Shown: positions 23,714 to 38,700 of the stretch, one piece after another
Layout of the letters: each line of letters starts with the position of its first letter
Position numbering within the stretch: position 1 is the stretch's first letter
NCBI GenBank assembly: GCA_914767715.1
Contig: OU612072.1
Location: forward strand, 4,838,001-4,902,000
Origin: Membranipora membranacea
Lineage: Eukaryota; Bryozoa; Gymnolaemata; Cheilostomatida; Membraniporidae
Length of the DNA stretch: 64,000 bases
Direction: 5' to 3'
The notes under the pieces: model-generated
Told to the model about the DNA's origin: nothing
What the model saw: only the letters and a program-made list of their open reading frames with translations
The model's database searches: none
Program-made: the position numbers and the translations under genes

Positions 23714-26700
23714 ATGCATGAGGCATATGAAGCCACATCAGTGTTAGATCGTCTGCCATATACCATAGAATGTATTGGTGCTTATGGTGAGTACAAAGTA
23801 TAAGAGGCTATTTAGTACTCCACTGTGTGCTTTTGCCTCTGCTTCCTCCTCCCTCCAACAACCACCACAGCCAGTCCAAAACAATCACTCTCATTGTCCC
23901 AATAATGTCCGAAGAGTGAGGAATCTCAAGCCCGCAAACTGGCTCAAACACAAAACATTTATCAGCTATAGAAGAAATAAAAAGTTCAGTTATAAAAATT
24001 TGTGAATACTAGGTAGGACTTCTTGGAATATATATTTCTAACTAAGCCTAAAGACTATTAAACATTTCATAAACCCCTGGTCTGCGGTATAATAAGGTTA
24101 ATTTGCTGAGAAAGTCCAGTTTTGTATTGTCATTAAAAGAACATAGCTTATATGAACAGGAAGAATGAATAATTCCATTCTCCCTGAAGAGAGAGAGGGA
24201 GAACATCTTTTAGTAGCCTAAGTGTTTTATTTGGATAGGACTACTTTCCTCATTATACTTATTGTAGGCTTTCAGTCATGTGTAAGCTCTTAGGGCCTGT
24301 ACATCGTCCTTGGGCCTTGTCCAACACACATGCCAATGAAAAGGAAAGCTTCATTAAGACCCTTTACCACAGCCTACATCCTACAACTATAAATTATTAT
24401 GCCCACTACCAAGGATTAACTTACCCATAAGTGTTGTTGTTGTCACATGTGGAATCTGCCTCACAACATCTGTGATCATCATGCAGAAGTTGGGCCTTTA
24501 CAGAAAAGTCCAGTTCTATATTATAGCCAGTAGCCAGGAAATCATAGTGGAGGGTTTGATGGTGCAGTTGACGGACCTGGAAAATACATATATTAGGGTA
24601 GAGACAATTCAATACTCACATCCTTAAATCAGAGAGATCATACTTCACAGAATCACCACTAATTCTTCCATCCTCCTTGAGGCTCTGGATAGCTATTGAT
24701 TTGTTCTCAATCATCATTATACATATATTTATTTTACAAATTACAGGTGACCACTTAATTGTTGGGACTAAGAATGGCTTTGCTCTGGTGTATGTCGTCA
24801 AATCACAAGGTGAGTGCGGGGGAGGGCTTTGTATTGTTGAATATATATGTCTGAAAAGTAAGCAAATCAGACAATGCTGCTGATTATTGAAATTTAAAAT
24901 AGTAGGATATGTGGACCTACCTGCAATGATTTCATCATTTGCCCTACCATAGGCTTTATTGCTTTAAATTGGTTTAAAATTGTTATTTCTTCTTTTGATA
25001 ATATCGAAATTTCACTTTAAAAAAACTAATGGCAACCGTACCTATTTTACCATGTTGCTGGCTGATAAATTTATGGACTTAATTATTTGATGGAGGCATT
25101 TTTCAAAGTTATACACAGATCTTTGTTCATGTTATAAGGTGGGTCCTCTTTCCACGTCTCACTGGAGCAGGCTAATAAATCCTTTGCTCGGAAAGCAGTA
25201 ATTCAGATCGAGGCCATACCGGAGTTAGAGATTCTGATCAGCCTATCAGATAACAGTCTAACTGTACACGAGCTCAGGTCTCTCAAACCTCTGAGCGAGG
25301 CAACTCTCAGTCTCAGTCAAACCAAGGGTGCTAATGTCTTCTCTGTCGATGTAGAGGTAGGTACCACACTGACATTGCGGCTACACTATAAGCATGGGAT
25401 CGTTAGAGTCATTTTAGTTTGAGTACCTAACATGTTCCCGGCCCTAATGAAAATGACCTCGGGTTGTCACACTAAATTCCTTCTGATGGTACTCATGCTA
25501 GGAAAATTAATTCACTCTCTATCGGTCGGATACAATCAATGGTATATCACGTGATCAGTGTGGGTAGGTTCTCACAGTGTCCGGACAGTGTAATAATAAA
25601 AATATACTCAAAGAATAACGAAATACGAATGGATGATATGGTCAGACTGTTACCTATGATAAAGTTATGTCAGATTTGCATAACTTCATCATAAGTAACC
25701 GCCTGACTATAACATGGATTGGTCTTTGGGTAATCTTTCAACATCGTTTATAATCTTCTTTTTTTGTGTTGCTGTATTCACACAGTACTTGTGTTTGCTT
25801 AGGTTTTGGGTTTTTATTTGGTTTTGCAAGCAAAGAGTTGGAAACAACTCTTTGGATAAAGATTACCTGAACTCAGAATTGCCCCCCTCATGATTAGCCT
25901 AATGATTATAACTTTGAATGTGACACAATTATGGAATAAGACCAAGTACTGAAAGTAGATGGGGCATATGCCCTTTACTACATGGCAGTTATGTAATGAT
26001 AATGATGAAGTGATGATTGGAGGGATCGATATACTCCATCGCGTGACAAAAAGTTGATGGCGCTGATTAGCAGGCCTGCTATTCGCTTCTCAAAGTTGTA
26101 CAATCACATCCCATTCAGCTCATTCCTTACACTACTACCACCCAGTTTAACAGGAAGGTTAATATTTTTATTATGATTATTGGAGCTGATGTGGCGTTAT
26201 GACGACTCCGAGCATTAGATAGCAAATAACTCAGAAACATGTTCACCCTCTATCCGAGGAGTTAAACTCCCTGGTCTATTGTCACATTCTGATGAACAAA
26301 ATAGATCTGCACTACGACAAGATGATGTTTGTTGGTAAAGTGCCCCTTGAGGATTCATGAGCTCTTCGCACTGATCACCTGGGTCAAGTTTTAAGATAAA
26401 CTTGACTGTTCACATACAGTCAATTCCAAGGCTTTTTATCATCATCACCACATTAACGGAATTTTCATCATTTTAGATTTTACTTCTGTGTATTTTACTC
26501 TTTTTTTCCTAGCGGAATTCATTCCAGTACATCACACTGCTGAATTTAGGAGGAACACAAATGCATACATACATACATACAAACAATCTGCTAATTTTTC
26601 AGGTGCTAAAAACAATCGATGGCTCAACGCGGACCTCTCTGAAGCTGTGTGTATCAGTACGTAAGAAATTACAGACTTATTACTGGAAGAATGATCGGTT

Positions 26701-29700
26701 CAGAGAATTCAAGCCGGAGTTATCACTGCCTGATATCCCTAAGGTGGTGAGCTGGTGTAAGGAGTCAATATGTGTCGGCTTCAAACGAGATTACTACTTA
26801 GTGGAGGTAAAGTTGTCTTCCCCTCTTTGCCTCTGAAAGTTTTTGTTAGAATTTGAATTCGCTAATTTGCCAATCCAATAGTCTGTTAAATATTTATTCT
26901 CCCAATCATTAGATTCAGGCCAAATTCACAATGATGACTTCTATAAAGGAATTCTGAGCAGCAAGAATTGCTTATATTGTACACCTGTGAATACCGTCAT
27001 GTTTGGCCTGGCTGCTTAGTTAAATTGGGTGAATATTTTGAATATATATTATAAATTATATCATTGTCAACTTAGTATCACCAAATTGAGGTTAAATGTA
27101 ATAGTCTGAAATTTTGCTTTCCGCATACATTGACTTATAGATAGATATCATTATGCAGTGTATCTTCTAACTATTCCAACACTGATTCTTCTGCAGATAT
27201 CGACTTACTTTGTTTTGTTACCACCACCACCGTTATTATATTATTATTATATTATATTATTATGTTTCAGATTGATAGTGGTGATCTAAAGGAGTTATTC
27301 CCTACTGGAAGAAACTTGGATCCAATCATAGCTAGAATCAACGCAGATAAAATGGCTCTGAATAAAGACAACATGACAATCCTCATAGACCACAAGGGTC
27401 TCCCTACTCAAACGTAAGAAGATCAAAAGTTCAGCATTCTTTGGTGAATTAATAGTATTGCAATTAGAAAATAACATTGATGATTATTATCAAAGCTAAA
27501 TTGAATTGGTATAAGCACATGGAAATCATTTACTCCATCTATATCCAACAAAATCTGGAACTTTGTCTCGCAAACAAGACCACACACAGTTCACGGAATG
27601 TGCATGTAAGTACAAAAATTAGCACATCTGCTGTTTTGATGGTGTTAAAACAAGCAAGATGGTTCAGGCAGCGCCAGTTAAATTTTATTGTTTGTAGGGG
27701 CCTATAATATTATTATTATATCATATATTATCATATAAATATTATAATTATACCATACTATAGACAGTTTATCCTGTTATATTTTTTAGGCATGGTATTA
27801 TGTGGTCTGAAAGTCCATTGGCCACAGTTTACAGGGCCCCGTATTTAATCTCAGTCCTTCCCAAACTTGTTGAAGTAAGAACAATAGAACCCAGGCTACT
27901 CATACAGAATATCGAACTGGAGAAGCCTCGGATCCTCACTCATACCAGGTAGGATAATGGTTCAAGGTCCAAGGTTGTCTCAATCTTTTCTTTATCGGAG
28001 GGATTTTGTTGATATTTTAGGCTATTGATAGAACATGATGAAAAGTAGTGTCAATATAGATCATCAGTTCCGCTGTGGTATTCCATGGTTTGGTAATGAT
28101 CTAAATGTTTTTATCTTGAGTTTCTTACGGATACAGGGCAGCTAAAAAATCCAACAATATAGCCCTTATATAGCATCATTTCACTTTAGATCAAATTTGA
28201 TCTAATTTGCCTGCATTTTAGAATACTCTACTACATACATACTGAGCAAGCAGTCAGCATGTCAAGGGGTAGCAACTCCAAATGCAAACTGGAACTTATC
28301 TGATCTCACTTACAGGATGTAAAGCAATGTTTAGTCTGTCTGATTTGGGCTGGCCAGTGTGATATCATAGTAAAGTTCTTTTTCGCACATTCACAATAGC
28401 AGAATTTGATCATGTCCTAACTGAGGTATGAGATATAATTGGAAGTGCTCTTTACTTTGTTGTTGTTGATATTGGTACCTTGTGATTTTTTATCAGAGAC
28501 GGAGTATTCTATGTGGGCTCAACATCTGGTGTCTGGAGATTGGTTTTCCTCTCTGTGCCTACTCAGGTCAAGCAGCTCATCGATAACAAGGAATTTGAGC
28601 TGGCATTACTACTGTCTGTGAGTCAACAAGATGAACGCTGCAAAACGCAGAAAATTATTTTCCATGATGGTGCTTAGAAACCTTTATGAAATCCAATTTT
28701 AATTTTTACCAGAGCTGGCCAACAGTTTTAAGTGATACCACAGGGTATTTCAGCAGTGGTTTACAAAAAAACCTGTAAATCTGTTGGAGACAGACGATGT
28801 TGCTTTGGTTTGTTTGGTATTTTAGTTAGTTGCATTGTTTCTAATTGTTGTGAAATTTGAGCTGTGGCCCGAGACAGATTTTAAAATATCCTATTGTTTT
28901 CAACTGATTATGACAGCGTTGTTGCTTATGTCTTTTATATTAATACCTCAGATTCATCATAAAAAGAAATACAGGTAGGCCTCTCCGACAAAAAAATGTC
29001 TATAAAAGATTCATACTGAAAAGCTTAAACTACAAAACAAGCCCCACAAACCGGTAGTCTATATCAAATCTTTACAGTAATATTTCTCTTGTAATTAATC
29101 TGCTATTCTATCTTGGTTCAGACTTTTGAGCTTTTAATCTGAACTAAATAATTTATTCAGCGCAAGAACTATTTGTTTAAAGATAAGTAGCAACACTAGA
29201 GTCTACAGTTCAAGCTCCGCAACTCCTTGAATTAACAACAAAGTAATATCTTTACCGGTGGCTAAAACGAATTTCAGTCATACGCTATCATCTAATTTAA
29301 AAAAATAAATGCTGATCGCTCACGCTCACGAATAACTTTTTTTAAGGAAACAGAAAGTTTAGAGCATCCTGACCAGGAGAAGGAGAATGAGAAACATCTG
29401 TCTGGTATCAAAAACCTGCACGCCTTCGAACTCTTCTCTCAAAGGCGGTACGAAGAGTCGCTCAAAATACTCTCTGAGCTCAATACCGGTGAGTGGGACA
29501 CTGATCACGTGATGTGCTGTACTGTACTATCAATTATTTCATGTAGCTTGTGTACCATCATCAGGAATTATGTGTGAAAACCCGGCTTGAATTTCTAGAG
29601 TTAGGAGCGGTTACACATTAGGAACTCACACTAATTTGAATCACACGATAAGAGAAACACATAATTGTAGCTTGATGATAATATTAGTGTGTGCCGCGGC

Positions 29701-32700
29701 TGTCATACTGTAATACTGTGTGATGAGATCTGTTGCAATGGGGGATGAAGGAGGTATAATGTAGTATCGTGTATTTTGTGGGCAATGATGGCCATAACAA
29801 ACATTGACCAACTTTTAAAAACAATCGGTGTGAGCATATCTGATACAGGATAATCACTAAGCTTGACTAAAGCTCCCTGGTCAGTTTGAACAAATGGGTT
29901 TCTCAGGTAAATGATATCATGGAAACACCATCAGCATTGCTAATCTGACACACTCGCATACAGTATCATAGATGTAAAATAGCAGTGGAGCTATAATTTT
30001 TGGCCTTTAAGAAATGGATTGTCTGCTCTTTGAAAATGTAGGGACAACTCCTAGTTATTTTTATCAGTTTATATAGCTTACCCAGCTTGCGCTTTGTCAC
30101 TTCTTACTGAATATTGATTGTAAAAATTTGACGGTATTTTATTTCCTCCTAACCTTTAACTCATCAAAGAGACTGATTGCTGTCCTACAAATAGAGGTTA
30201 ACCGGAACATCACTAGTGCTTGATAATTGAAGTCATGATAATTTGTTCTTGCACGATTTCGGTGCCTAACTCCTGTGACTTATCACAGGTAATTTATTCT
30301 TAGCAGACCCAACTTTCTGAAAATTGAAGACAATAAAAGAATTGGCCTTGATATTGATATACTAGGCAAAAACCCATTATTTGATTGTTGTGGATTGTTA
30401 CATATATGTTAATGAAGAGAAATCACTACTGTAAATAACGTAAAAGACTCTGTGAGAAAACGTGAATATTACTTTGAATAAAATAAACTATTCATTGTGA
30501 TGGACATTTGGCCAATGCAAATAGGTTAAATGGAGTAAACAAGTTCAAAGATGATTGTCATATACCATTGTAAAGATTTATAGTGGAAGTCCCAATTCGC
30601 TTCAGGCGTCATCCTTTGCAGCATAGGCAATTTGTGCATTTAATATATAAATGGGCCTGTCCCCAGCACTATCATCTGACCCCTCAGCTTTATCCTCTGG
30701 TCCCGGTCTCAGGACATCCACATAATCAGGCTCTGCATGCTGGCAATTCATGACGTAACCGGAGAAGTCAATGGATTTTGTTGATATAACATTTATATAT
30801 GAAGTTCCAGTAGCCTTCTCATTGTCATTTATACTGCTGTAGTATTGTTCTCCAATCATATCATACTCCTCCTGATCAAGGTCCTGATTGTGCGGGGCAG
30901 GTGGAAGACCTCGGCAGGTTTCGGTCGTGGTCATAGTTGAAATCTGAATTCTTTTTGCAGCTTTCCTTTGATTTCTTTTACGAATTTTCACCACACTGAT
31001 TGTGACTACGATGGCAACACCAATAATAAGTACGATAGGTATAACTGTGCCTAATACCGTAAAGAGTTTAGACTTGTTAACATCTTCGGCTGGTTGTGAG
31101 GTGAAGGGGGGAACCGCTAGAATATCCCATGTTGTATTGTCAGTTGTTCCCAAGTCTGTTGTAGTCATAGTTGTTGGTGGGTACAGTTGGTATTTGTATA
31201 CCTCACTATCATAATCATCATCGCTGAACTGTTTATTCCATTGAGCTGTGAGAGATGTAGTATTTATCGAACATATCAGTCCGCCCGTGTAAGTATCTAG
31301 TTTGTTTGGCTGATAAATTGTTACAATACTGTGGAGACTGTATCTTTGCTCGGCATGAGTTTGGTCTTTCACTAGGCAGTGATCTGAAAGGCAAAGAAAA
31401 GTGCACTTTACCTTCTCACTTGAAACAACTCTCTTTGCTGTTTTGTGTGTGGTGGACTGCCTTGAGGTACTCAATGTGATGCCTTACTTGCAAAAAGTTG
31501 GTAACATGTCCCAACTTTTTAACTAGTCAATTTTTTATCCATGATTTTTTAATAATTGTGGTCTTTCTCAGAAATGAGACCAGAATCAGGCTTGAAATTA
31601 GAAAAGCTTCCCTGTTTTCAACCACGAAAACGCTACACATGCTCTACCTTGAATACAATGAACGGTTGGTTACTTCACAGTGGCATCCTTGCCATTACAA
31701 TGCAAGAAACTTTTTGGACAGCAATGCCTATAGTCATACCATGGTCTATAAATTTTATAGTTATTTTATCATAAATCAACTAACCGTTTAGTTTGTATTG
31801 ATCCAGTCCACTCAGGTTATAAATGCTATCATTGCGAGGTAAAGCTGGTCTTGATGCCGTGATCAGGGAGCCATTTAATATCATCATATCCTCGATATCT
31901 GCTACTCTTTGGCACAATCCACGTAGATCACCTTGACTTTCATTGTTGCTGACTTCTGAGTTTATCACCCCAGGGCATAATAGTGTTAATGAGTCATCAT
32001 TTAGATTCAGTATAGCCAATGATCCGATACCATAAAGTCGTGGCAGTGAAACCAAAATTCGGTCTGAGGATAATATCTCTATCGCCTCAAATGTCTCTAG
32101 TGACGGTGGAATTCTGTAATTTCCTCTAAGGGTTTCTAATACTTGATCATCAATGAATCGGGGACGTGAGACTCGCTTAAGCCTCCAATCAGTTGTAAAC
32201 ACATTAAGACCGGCTTTATATCGAGTAGCAAATATGGCTTCAGGTGTGACTATCAGCCGATGGAAGATCCAGAAATGTAGCTCAGGGTCGACAAACTGTT
32301 CATATACAGTTGTGACAATTGTGTCGTTACTCCTTAACTCTATCTGTCGAATTAGTAATTTATCTGTAACAAGGACATTTTCATGTTGGTCCAGTGCCAA
32401 GTCGTAGGGGCCAGCAAAGCGAGCTTTCGATAAATCACCATCTACTTGTTCATCTTCATCCAGACTGCAGTTACCGCTGTATGGAGTTACTATCCATGTC
32501 CTTCTCTCAATAAGTCTGATGCAGCCGTGGTTCGTGTCAGCTAGCAAAATTTGGGAAGTGTTATCTGTTAGTTGAACAAACGACATCGCTCGTCCAAATG
32601 GTACAGATGGCCAGGGGTTGGATTCGATGTGTCCAACTAGAACTGTCACATTACTGTTGACTACTTCCACGAGTGCAAATTCTTGTATTGCGAGTATAAC

Positions 32701-35700
32701 CCCTGGCCTAAGAATGTCCTCTTGAATAAAGCGGAATGATGAATATAAAGCCTCGGGTCCATCGGGAAAGTCAATCAGTGGTTCTGGTGGACCCAAAAGA
32801 CTCTCTGCAGAAATCCTGTGGAATGAAAGAATGATGAACTAATCAAACAATCGCAAACCTCCAACAAATATTTATTTACAGTATAACTCTGATTTCACTC
32901 TGATTTTACCAAATTGATCTGACATCTGTATGGATATGTGTTTGACCGAGTTTTGACTTGTATCTATGTCCCAGTGTCTGGTTCCAGCGACAGTCAAATC
33001 GTATAACCCGACCCGAAAAATTCCTTACTTTGAAACTTACCCTTTCGTTATTAGCATAATATGCAAATAAATAAGCAGGATGGCTACAGCTATCTGTGTT
33101 ATGTCGACTTGCATATTTTGTGCTTCCTAAGATACGAATATAACCGATGTAGTTTTTGTTGACTGTTTTGATAGACAGCAGTGACAGATTTCTCAAGGAC
33201 TGCCTAGCAGCAGGAGTGCTGTTTGAATCAGCAGTCAAATCATACACAACTTGTTTATAAAATTTACTGCTTCCATTATTTCATAACAGTCAAGTCATGA
33301 ATGGGCGAACCTGTCACTGTAACTAATTTATGGATGATAATCTTGGTCTATCGGTTGGCTCTGTCATAAGTTATTACTTGTATTATTGATGGCATTTCGC
33401 AATCACTCAGTGAAGTAGATATTTTTGCCTGTTACGTCCCCTTACTTCTTATCAACACATGATGGCATTGATAGTATTTTTAAACACTTACAGGTCAATA
33501 AAAATAATAATCATCCGTTTAGAGACTCACTCCTTGAGTTACAGAAGGAAATATGTGTCATGTGTTGCATATTATTGACGATCTTGATCTCGCACGCACA
33601 TATGAAGTATTAGAGATTAAAGTTGTTGAAGGAAGAAGCCTAATTTGGCTAGCGCTCTTATCCCCTCTTAGTGGCTCTTAGTGCGCTCTTAGTGCGAGTG
33701 AACTAGTTTTATGTACATTTGAGCGTATTAAACATTGAGTAGGTAGCAGCTATAAACCGAGAGAGTTTATTGTGGTCTGGTCTTCCTATTGGCTGCGACG
33801 GAGATGAAGCAAAAAAAGTACACTTAAATCAGAATCTTGATCGTAATACCAAATTTTTTCCTTTGAACTTGATGTGCAACAAAATTAGAAAATAAAAATC
33901 TTCATTCAGACCAGAGTAAAACACTTCCATTTAAGAAGGTGATAGTTAAGGGGGAGAAAGGAAACAGCTTTGAGGTCAGATGGTTTACGCCTCATTTTAA
34001 TCGGGTAAACCTTGTAGTTGAGCGCAATATCATTTTGAAAGTAGCTTAGTTTGCAGTAATAAGTTGCCAAGATGGTTGCCTTCAATTATAGTGATTGCTC
34101 TCGGACTGGAAGGCAAGCAACTGACCCGGTTCTTTAGATACTGGGACAGAGTTTTTGACATTGATGGCTATTTTGAGTAGAAAATTTCTTCACAACCGAC
34201 GCCTGTTTTTCAAACCGTCATGCGGTTAGCTACTGGTAAACATTTCTATAGTATAAATCATTCTAAGACGAGAAAAAAAATGTATTTGTGTTTCCTAGTA
34301 ATGGCAATTTAGGGAAACTAATATTCATCCCAACCAGTAGCTCACATTCACATATATCAAGTGCACAGTTCCTGATGTAACATTGTACATTTTTCTTCCG
34401 ATAAAAAGCTTTAGATACAATGACTTTGGCAGTGATAGAGTTTTTGACATAGATGAATATTTGGAGGATGTTAAATTAATCCCAACAGATTACTGCTTTT
34501 TAAAACCATGTGGTTAGCTAGTGGTATGTATTTTTACAGTGTGTATCATTCTGAGATGAGAATAAAATGGCATACTGGCTGTATTATTGTTTTTAACAGA
34601 AATTGTTATGTTGATCATCTAAAATTCCTCTAAATTGATAGCTGATTTTCACAAATATAATGTGCACAGTTCCTGAGTGATATTGTTATTTTATTCCATA
34701 GCCTATGCATTATTCTCTCAAAAGAACGCCTCAGATATAATGACTTTGACAGATCTGCAAAAATATACAGTGTGAAGTTATCCCTCCACTCCAAATTAGG
34801 GCCACACAAATTTGGCCACCGGGAATTCTCAGTTCAAGGTCACCCACCCATGTTTTATTTAGTTGGATGACATTGCTTCTAGATTTTATCAAATCAGCTA
34901 GGTGTTTATCTGGTTGAGTCTAGTTGATTTGATCAATGAATTCCATTTCGGAGTGTTTAGGAAAGCATAAAACAATCGCCCTTCATAGCAAAGAAATCGC
35001 ATAGCAATGAACAGAAAACAGAATTTTTACGCACAATGTCATTATTGAATAATGGAACTAATTTTGAAGCGCTAAAACCCAAGGTTTAGAGTATGTTATC
35101 TCCCTTTCACTTGATTGACAATACAATGATGACCCACTTACAGTTCAACAGTAAGCCTAGCCCTGGATTGCCGAGGACAGTTATCAGGCTACCATACATT
35201 GAAATTATCACCAAACAGTATTGGTCGAAGGTAGTCTCGCCAAAGATATTTTAGTTTTAATCTTTAAGAAGGGAGATAACATACTCTAGACCCCTCTAGG
35301 CCCTGAGTTTTTGCACTTTGAGATCAGTTATTCCATTCAATAATTTCTTTGTGTGAGTAAATTTAATTTTTTTTTCATTGCTATGAGACTATTTAGATAG
35401 CAGCAGTAGCTGTTTTGTACTTTCCTAAACACTTGAATGGGAAAAGCCATTTTTTCGAAGCCCATTGCAGATGTTGTACATTGCACAACCTTGTTAAAAC
35501 CTCCTAAGTTTAAGTAATACCGTAGCTATGTAATTCAGTTATTTGTGATATCATGTTACATTTAAACTTTCTTTTTAGACCCAAGCCATGTGATTGGTTT
35601 ATATCCTGACCTACTTCCCAAGGAGTTCCGTGATAGGATAAGATATCCTCGGCAGCTTGTTGATATGGGTGGAGCTGATAGAGAGAAAGCTCTACTCTCC

Positions 35701-38700
35701 CTGATAGATTATCTAAGTGTGGTGAGTATGACCCACACAGTTATTATTATATTATATATCAGGTAACTCTCATTCTCTGCATTATAATGTCACTATGAAC
35801 ATGATGTGCAATACAAGATACAAGCACTTCCTGTTTATAGTAACATCATAAGAGAGAGAATGAGGGTTATCTTCACTTATGGAAGGCGCTCTTTCCACCA
35901 TCAATAATTCATGCCAAGTATACCAATGAATTTTTTAACCATGCAAATCTGACATAACTTTATCACAACCAACTACCTGACTGTAACATCCATTGGTATT
36001 TTGGTAATATTAAATGTATTATATTATACATATTATTTATCTACAATCCATATGCTCTATTTACTGAGATACCTGCCAGAGTAGTCATCTCTGACATGAT
36101 AGATTGATAATGAGCCATTCGTTTGGTTGCTTTTTCATTCGTGCCTCTTATCATACTTACCATTTTTAGGTGTTGCAGTGAAATCCTATTGGTCAATTGT
36201 CACGGTGCAAACTTATCCCTGTTTTGCGACATTTGAACATAATATCTTTGTTGCGATTAGCATGTATTCGCAATGCCTATAACAACTGGCCGTATGTTTG
36301 ATCTAATCATTGCTGACTGTAATGACTGAAGTTTTGATTTTCTTTCCTCCAAAAAGAAAAGAGCAGAGCTATCAAAGATGGATAAGGAAGTAAAAACAGT
36401 GACAATATCTGCTCTTATGGAGGGCAGTGATACGGTGAAGACTAGGAAACAGCTCAGTCAGATTATAGACACTACTCTGCTCAAGTGTTATCTAGAGGTA
36501 ACTTTGTACTTCCTGTTCTAAACAGTATGTTTGTTGCTGTCTATCAACCAATCAGTCAGGGAGTCTTTCAATCAGCCAAAATTTGCAATCTGATCGCTCA
36601 CTCACCCAGTGACAGGACCCGCTAGGTTCTCGCCCAAAAATTTCTCACTCATTGAAGGAACTACATACATTTTTAGTGAGCGATTTGGGCACAGATATGT
36701 CTATTTAAAAGACCAAGTGAGCTTCAATTTTTAGCGATGTGATAGTGATAATTCTGTAGTAAAGCATTGCTCATCATGATCGAAAGACCCTCCCACCCCC
36801 CTCCAGCAGACTTTCGCTAGATTGGAGATTCATGTAGCATACAACTTCCTGATTTGAATTATGTTCTGAATCCAATATAAAGTTCAACTTATGGTAATTT
36901 AAGCAGTCACTTTATTGATATCATACTTTGATTTTTTTCTCATCCACTTTATATAGTGATCAACCATTTTGAGGGCAATACACATATAAGACCATGTGCT
37001 ACATCAATTAAAATGGAAAAGACTCTGAAAAAAAATAAGAATTCGCAGTCTAATTCATGTGAACAACAACATTCTTGTCAGGGAATTTTCTTACAATCGT
37101 GATAGTGAGTCATTTAAAAAAAATCTGCATCTTTCTGAACACCTTTTCTTCTACTGAGCTAAAATGGGCAGTCATAACATGAAAAACACATTTACTTAAA
37201 ATATCCATAAAAACATATTCCCTTGAATTGGTATCTGCTTACCTGTAAAGGATTGAGGAGTTATTTCTCTTGTATTGATTGACAGATAAATGATGCCTTG
37301 GTTGCTCCTCTTCTCCGGCTTAAGGACAATAACTGTCACGTGGAGGAAAGTGAGAAGGCACTCAAGCGTAAAGATAAACTAGATGAGCTTATTATACTCT
37401 ACGAAACCAAAGAGCTTCATAAGAAAGGTATGTACACAATGCTTGCAGATCGACTCTGAGCTACTCTGAGCCTCTCTGCACCGTAGCGTTTAGGTTAATC
37501 CAAATGCTTTAGTTCTCAAACTGAAAATTCGCCCCACCCGAACTGGAGGGCTTGGAACTTAAGCACATTGGGATTAATCCAAATGCTACGGCGCAAAGAT
37601 AACCAACCTGAATTGATTGGTGCACATGCGCAAAGTGAGGTATGTATGGGTTAGAGTGAGGTGTAACTGAAGGTCATAAAAGTCAATAAGTCGTAGGTAG
37701 AGGGGTCTGTGACCTGTCCCTCTGCAAGCATTATCATAAGATTGACACTCAGGCTATTTTAAATGTCAGATAGTATGAATCTCAAGGACATGAACATATT
37801 CTGTTGAGCCTGATGTTTATGTGCCACCGGAATATTAGGTCACCATCATAGTATCCATTTATCTCTCCTCTCAACCACACTGAAATATGCACTGCTCAGA
37901 AAAACGCAGTCAAGGCAGTGCATAGTGCTGGTAAGTGCAAAGCGACACTATGTTGCCCCACTTCACTCGAAATAATATATCTGATTACTCTAAAGGTAGG
38001 AAACAAAATTTTAGATTGAAACCACTGCTTTGAGAAAAATTGACTAATCAATCATATACAGCAACAGATACTTCCAAATTGCATCTGGTTACTTCCTTTA
38101 ATTATTACAAAATTGTATTATTGTTTTATTGTAATCTTGTATCAGCCTGTTGAAATGACTCCCATTTGTTCACCTTACTTGCCCTTTTTGTGTGACAGCG
38201 CTGTCGATGTTACTACAGCAGTCACAGTCTCGTGGAGCTCCTGAGACTCTGAGAGGAGTAGAGAGGACAGTAGATTATCTACAGAGGCTTAATAAGACAC
38301 ATATAGATATAATACTCGAGTACGCTGCCTGGGTCATCAAATCTGATCCTGATATGGGTCTGTCTGTGAGTTTCAACTTGACCTATCCAATATGCCTCTG
38401 GATATCGAGGCTCTGGACACCCAGGCTCTGGACACCCAGGCTCTGGACACCCAGGCTCTGGATACCCAGGCTCTTGACCCTTACAATCTTCAAGTGACAA
38501 CTAGCCTAAGCGGGATTAGGATTTTCTTGTACCAACTGATGGGCGCATTTTCGTTATTGCAGAACAGCAGGGAACATATATGAGTTCCAATAAATATCAG
38601 CACTTTAACGATATTGTTCGCTTCCAAGATTCGTGGCATTATTGAATAACCACAGAAGCAAATACTAAAATTTAAGTTGTTTGCTCTTGAACATCAAGAA

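Noticed and set aside
31498-31791. Plus-strand ORFs in the nested gene's intron
   Set aside because: No splice context or domain; they overlap an intron of the opposite-strand gene.
32153-32407. Plus-strand ORF opposite the NHL exon
   Set aside because: Shadow of the minus-strand coding exon.
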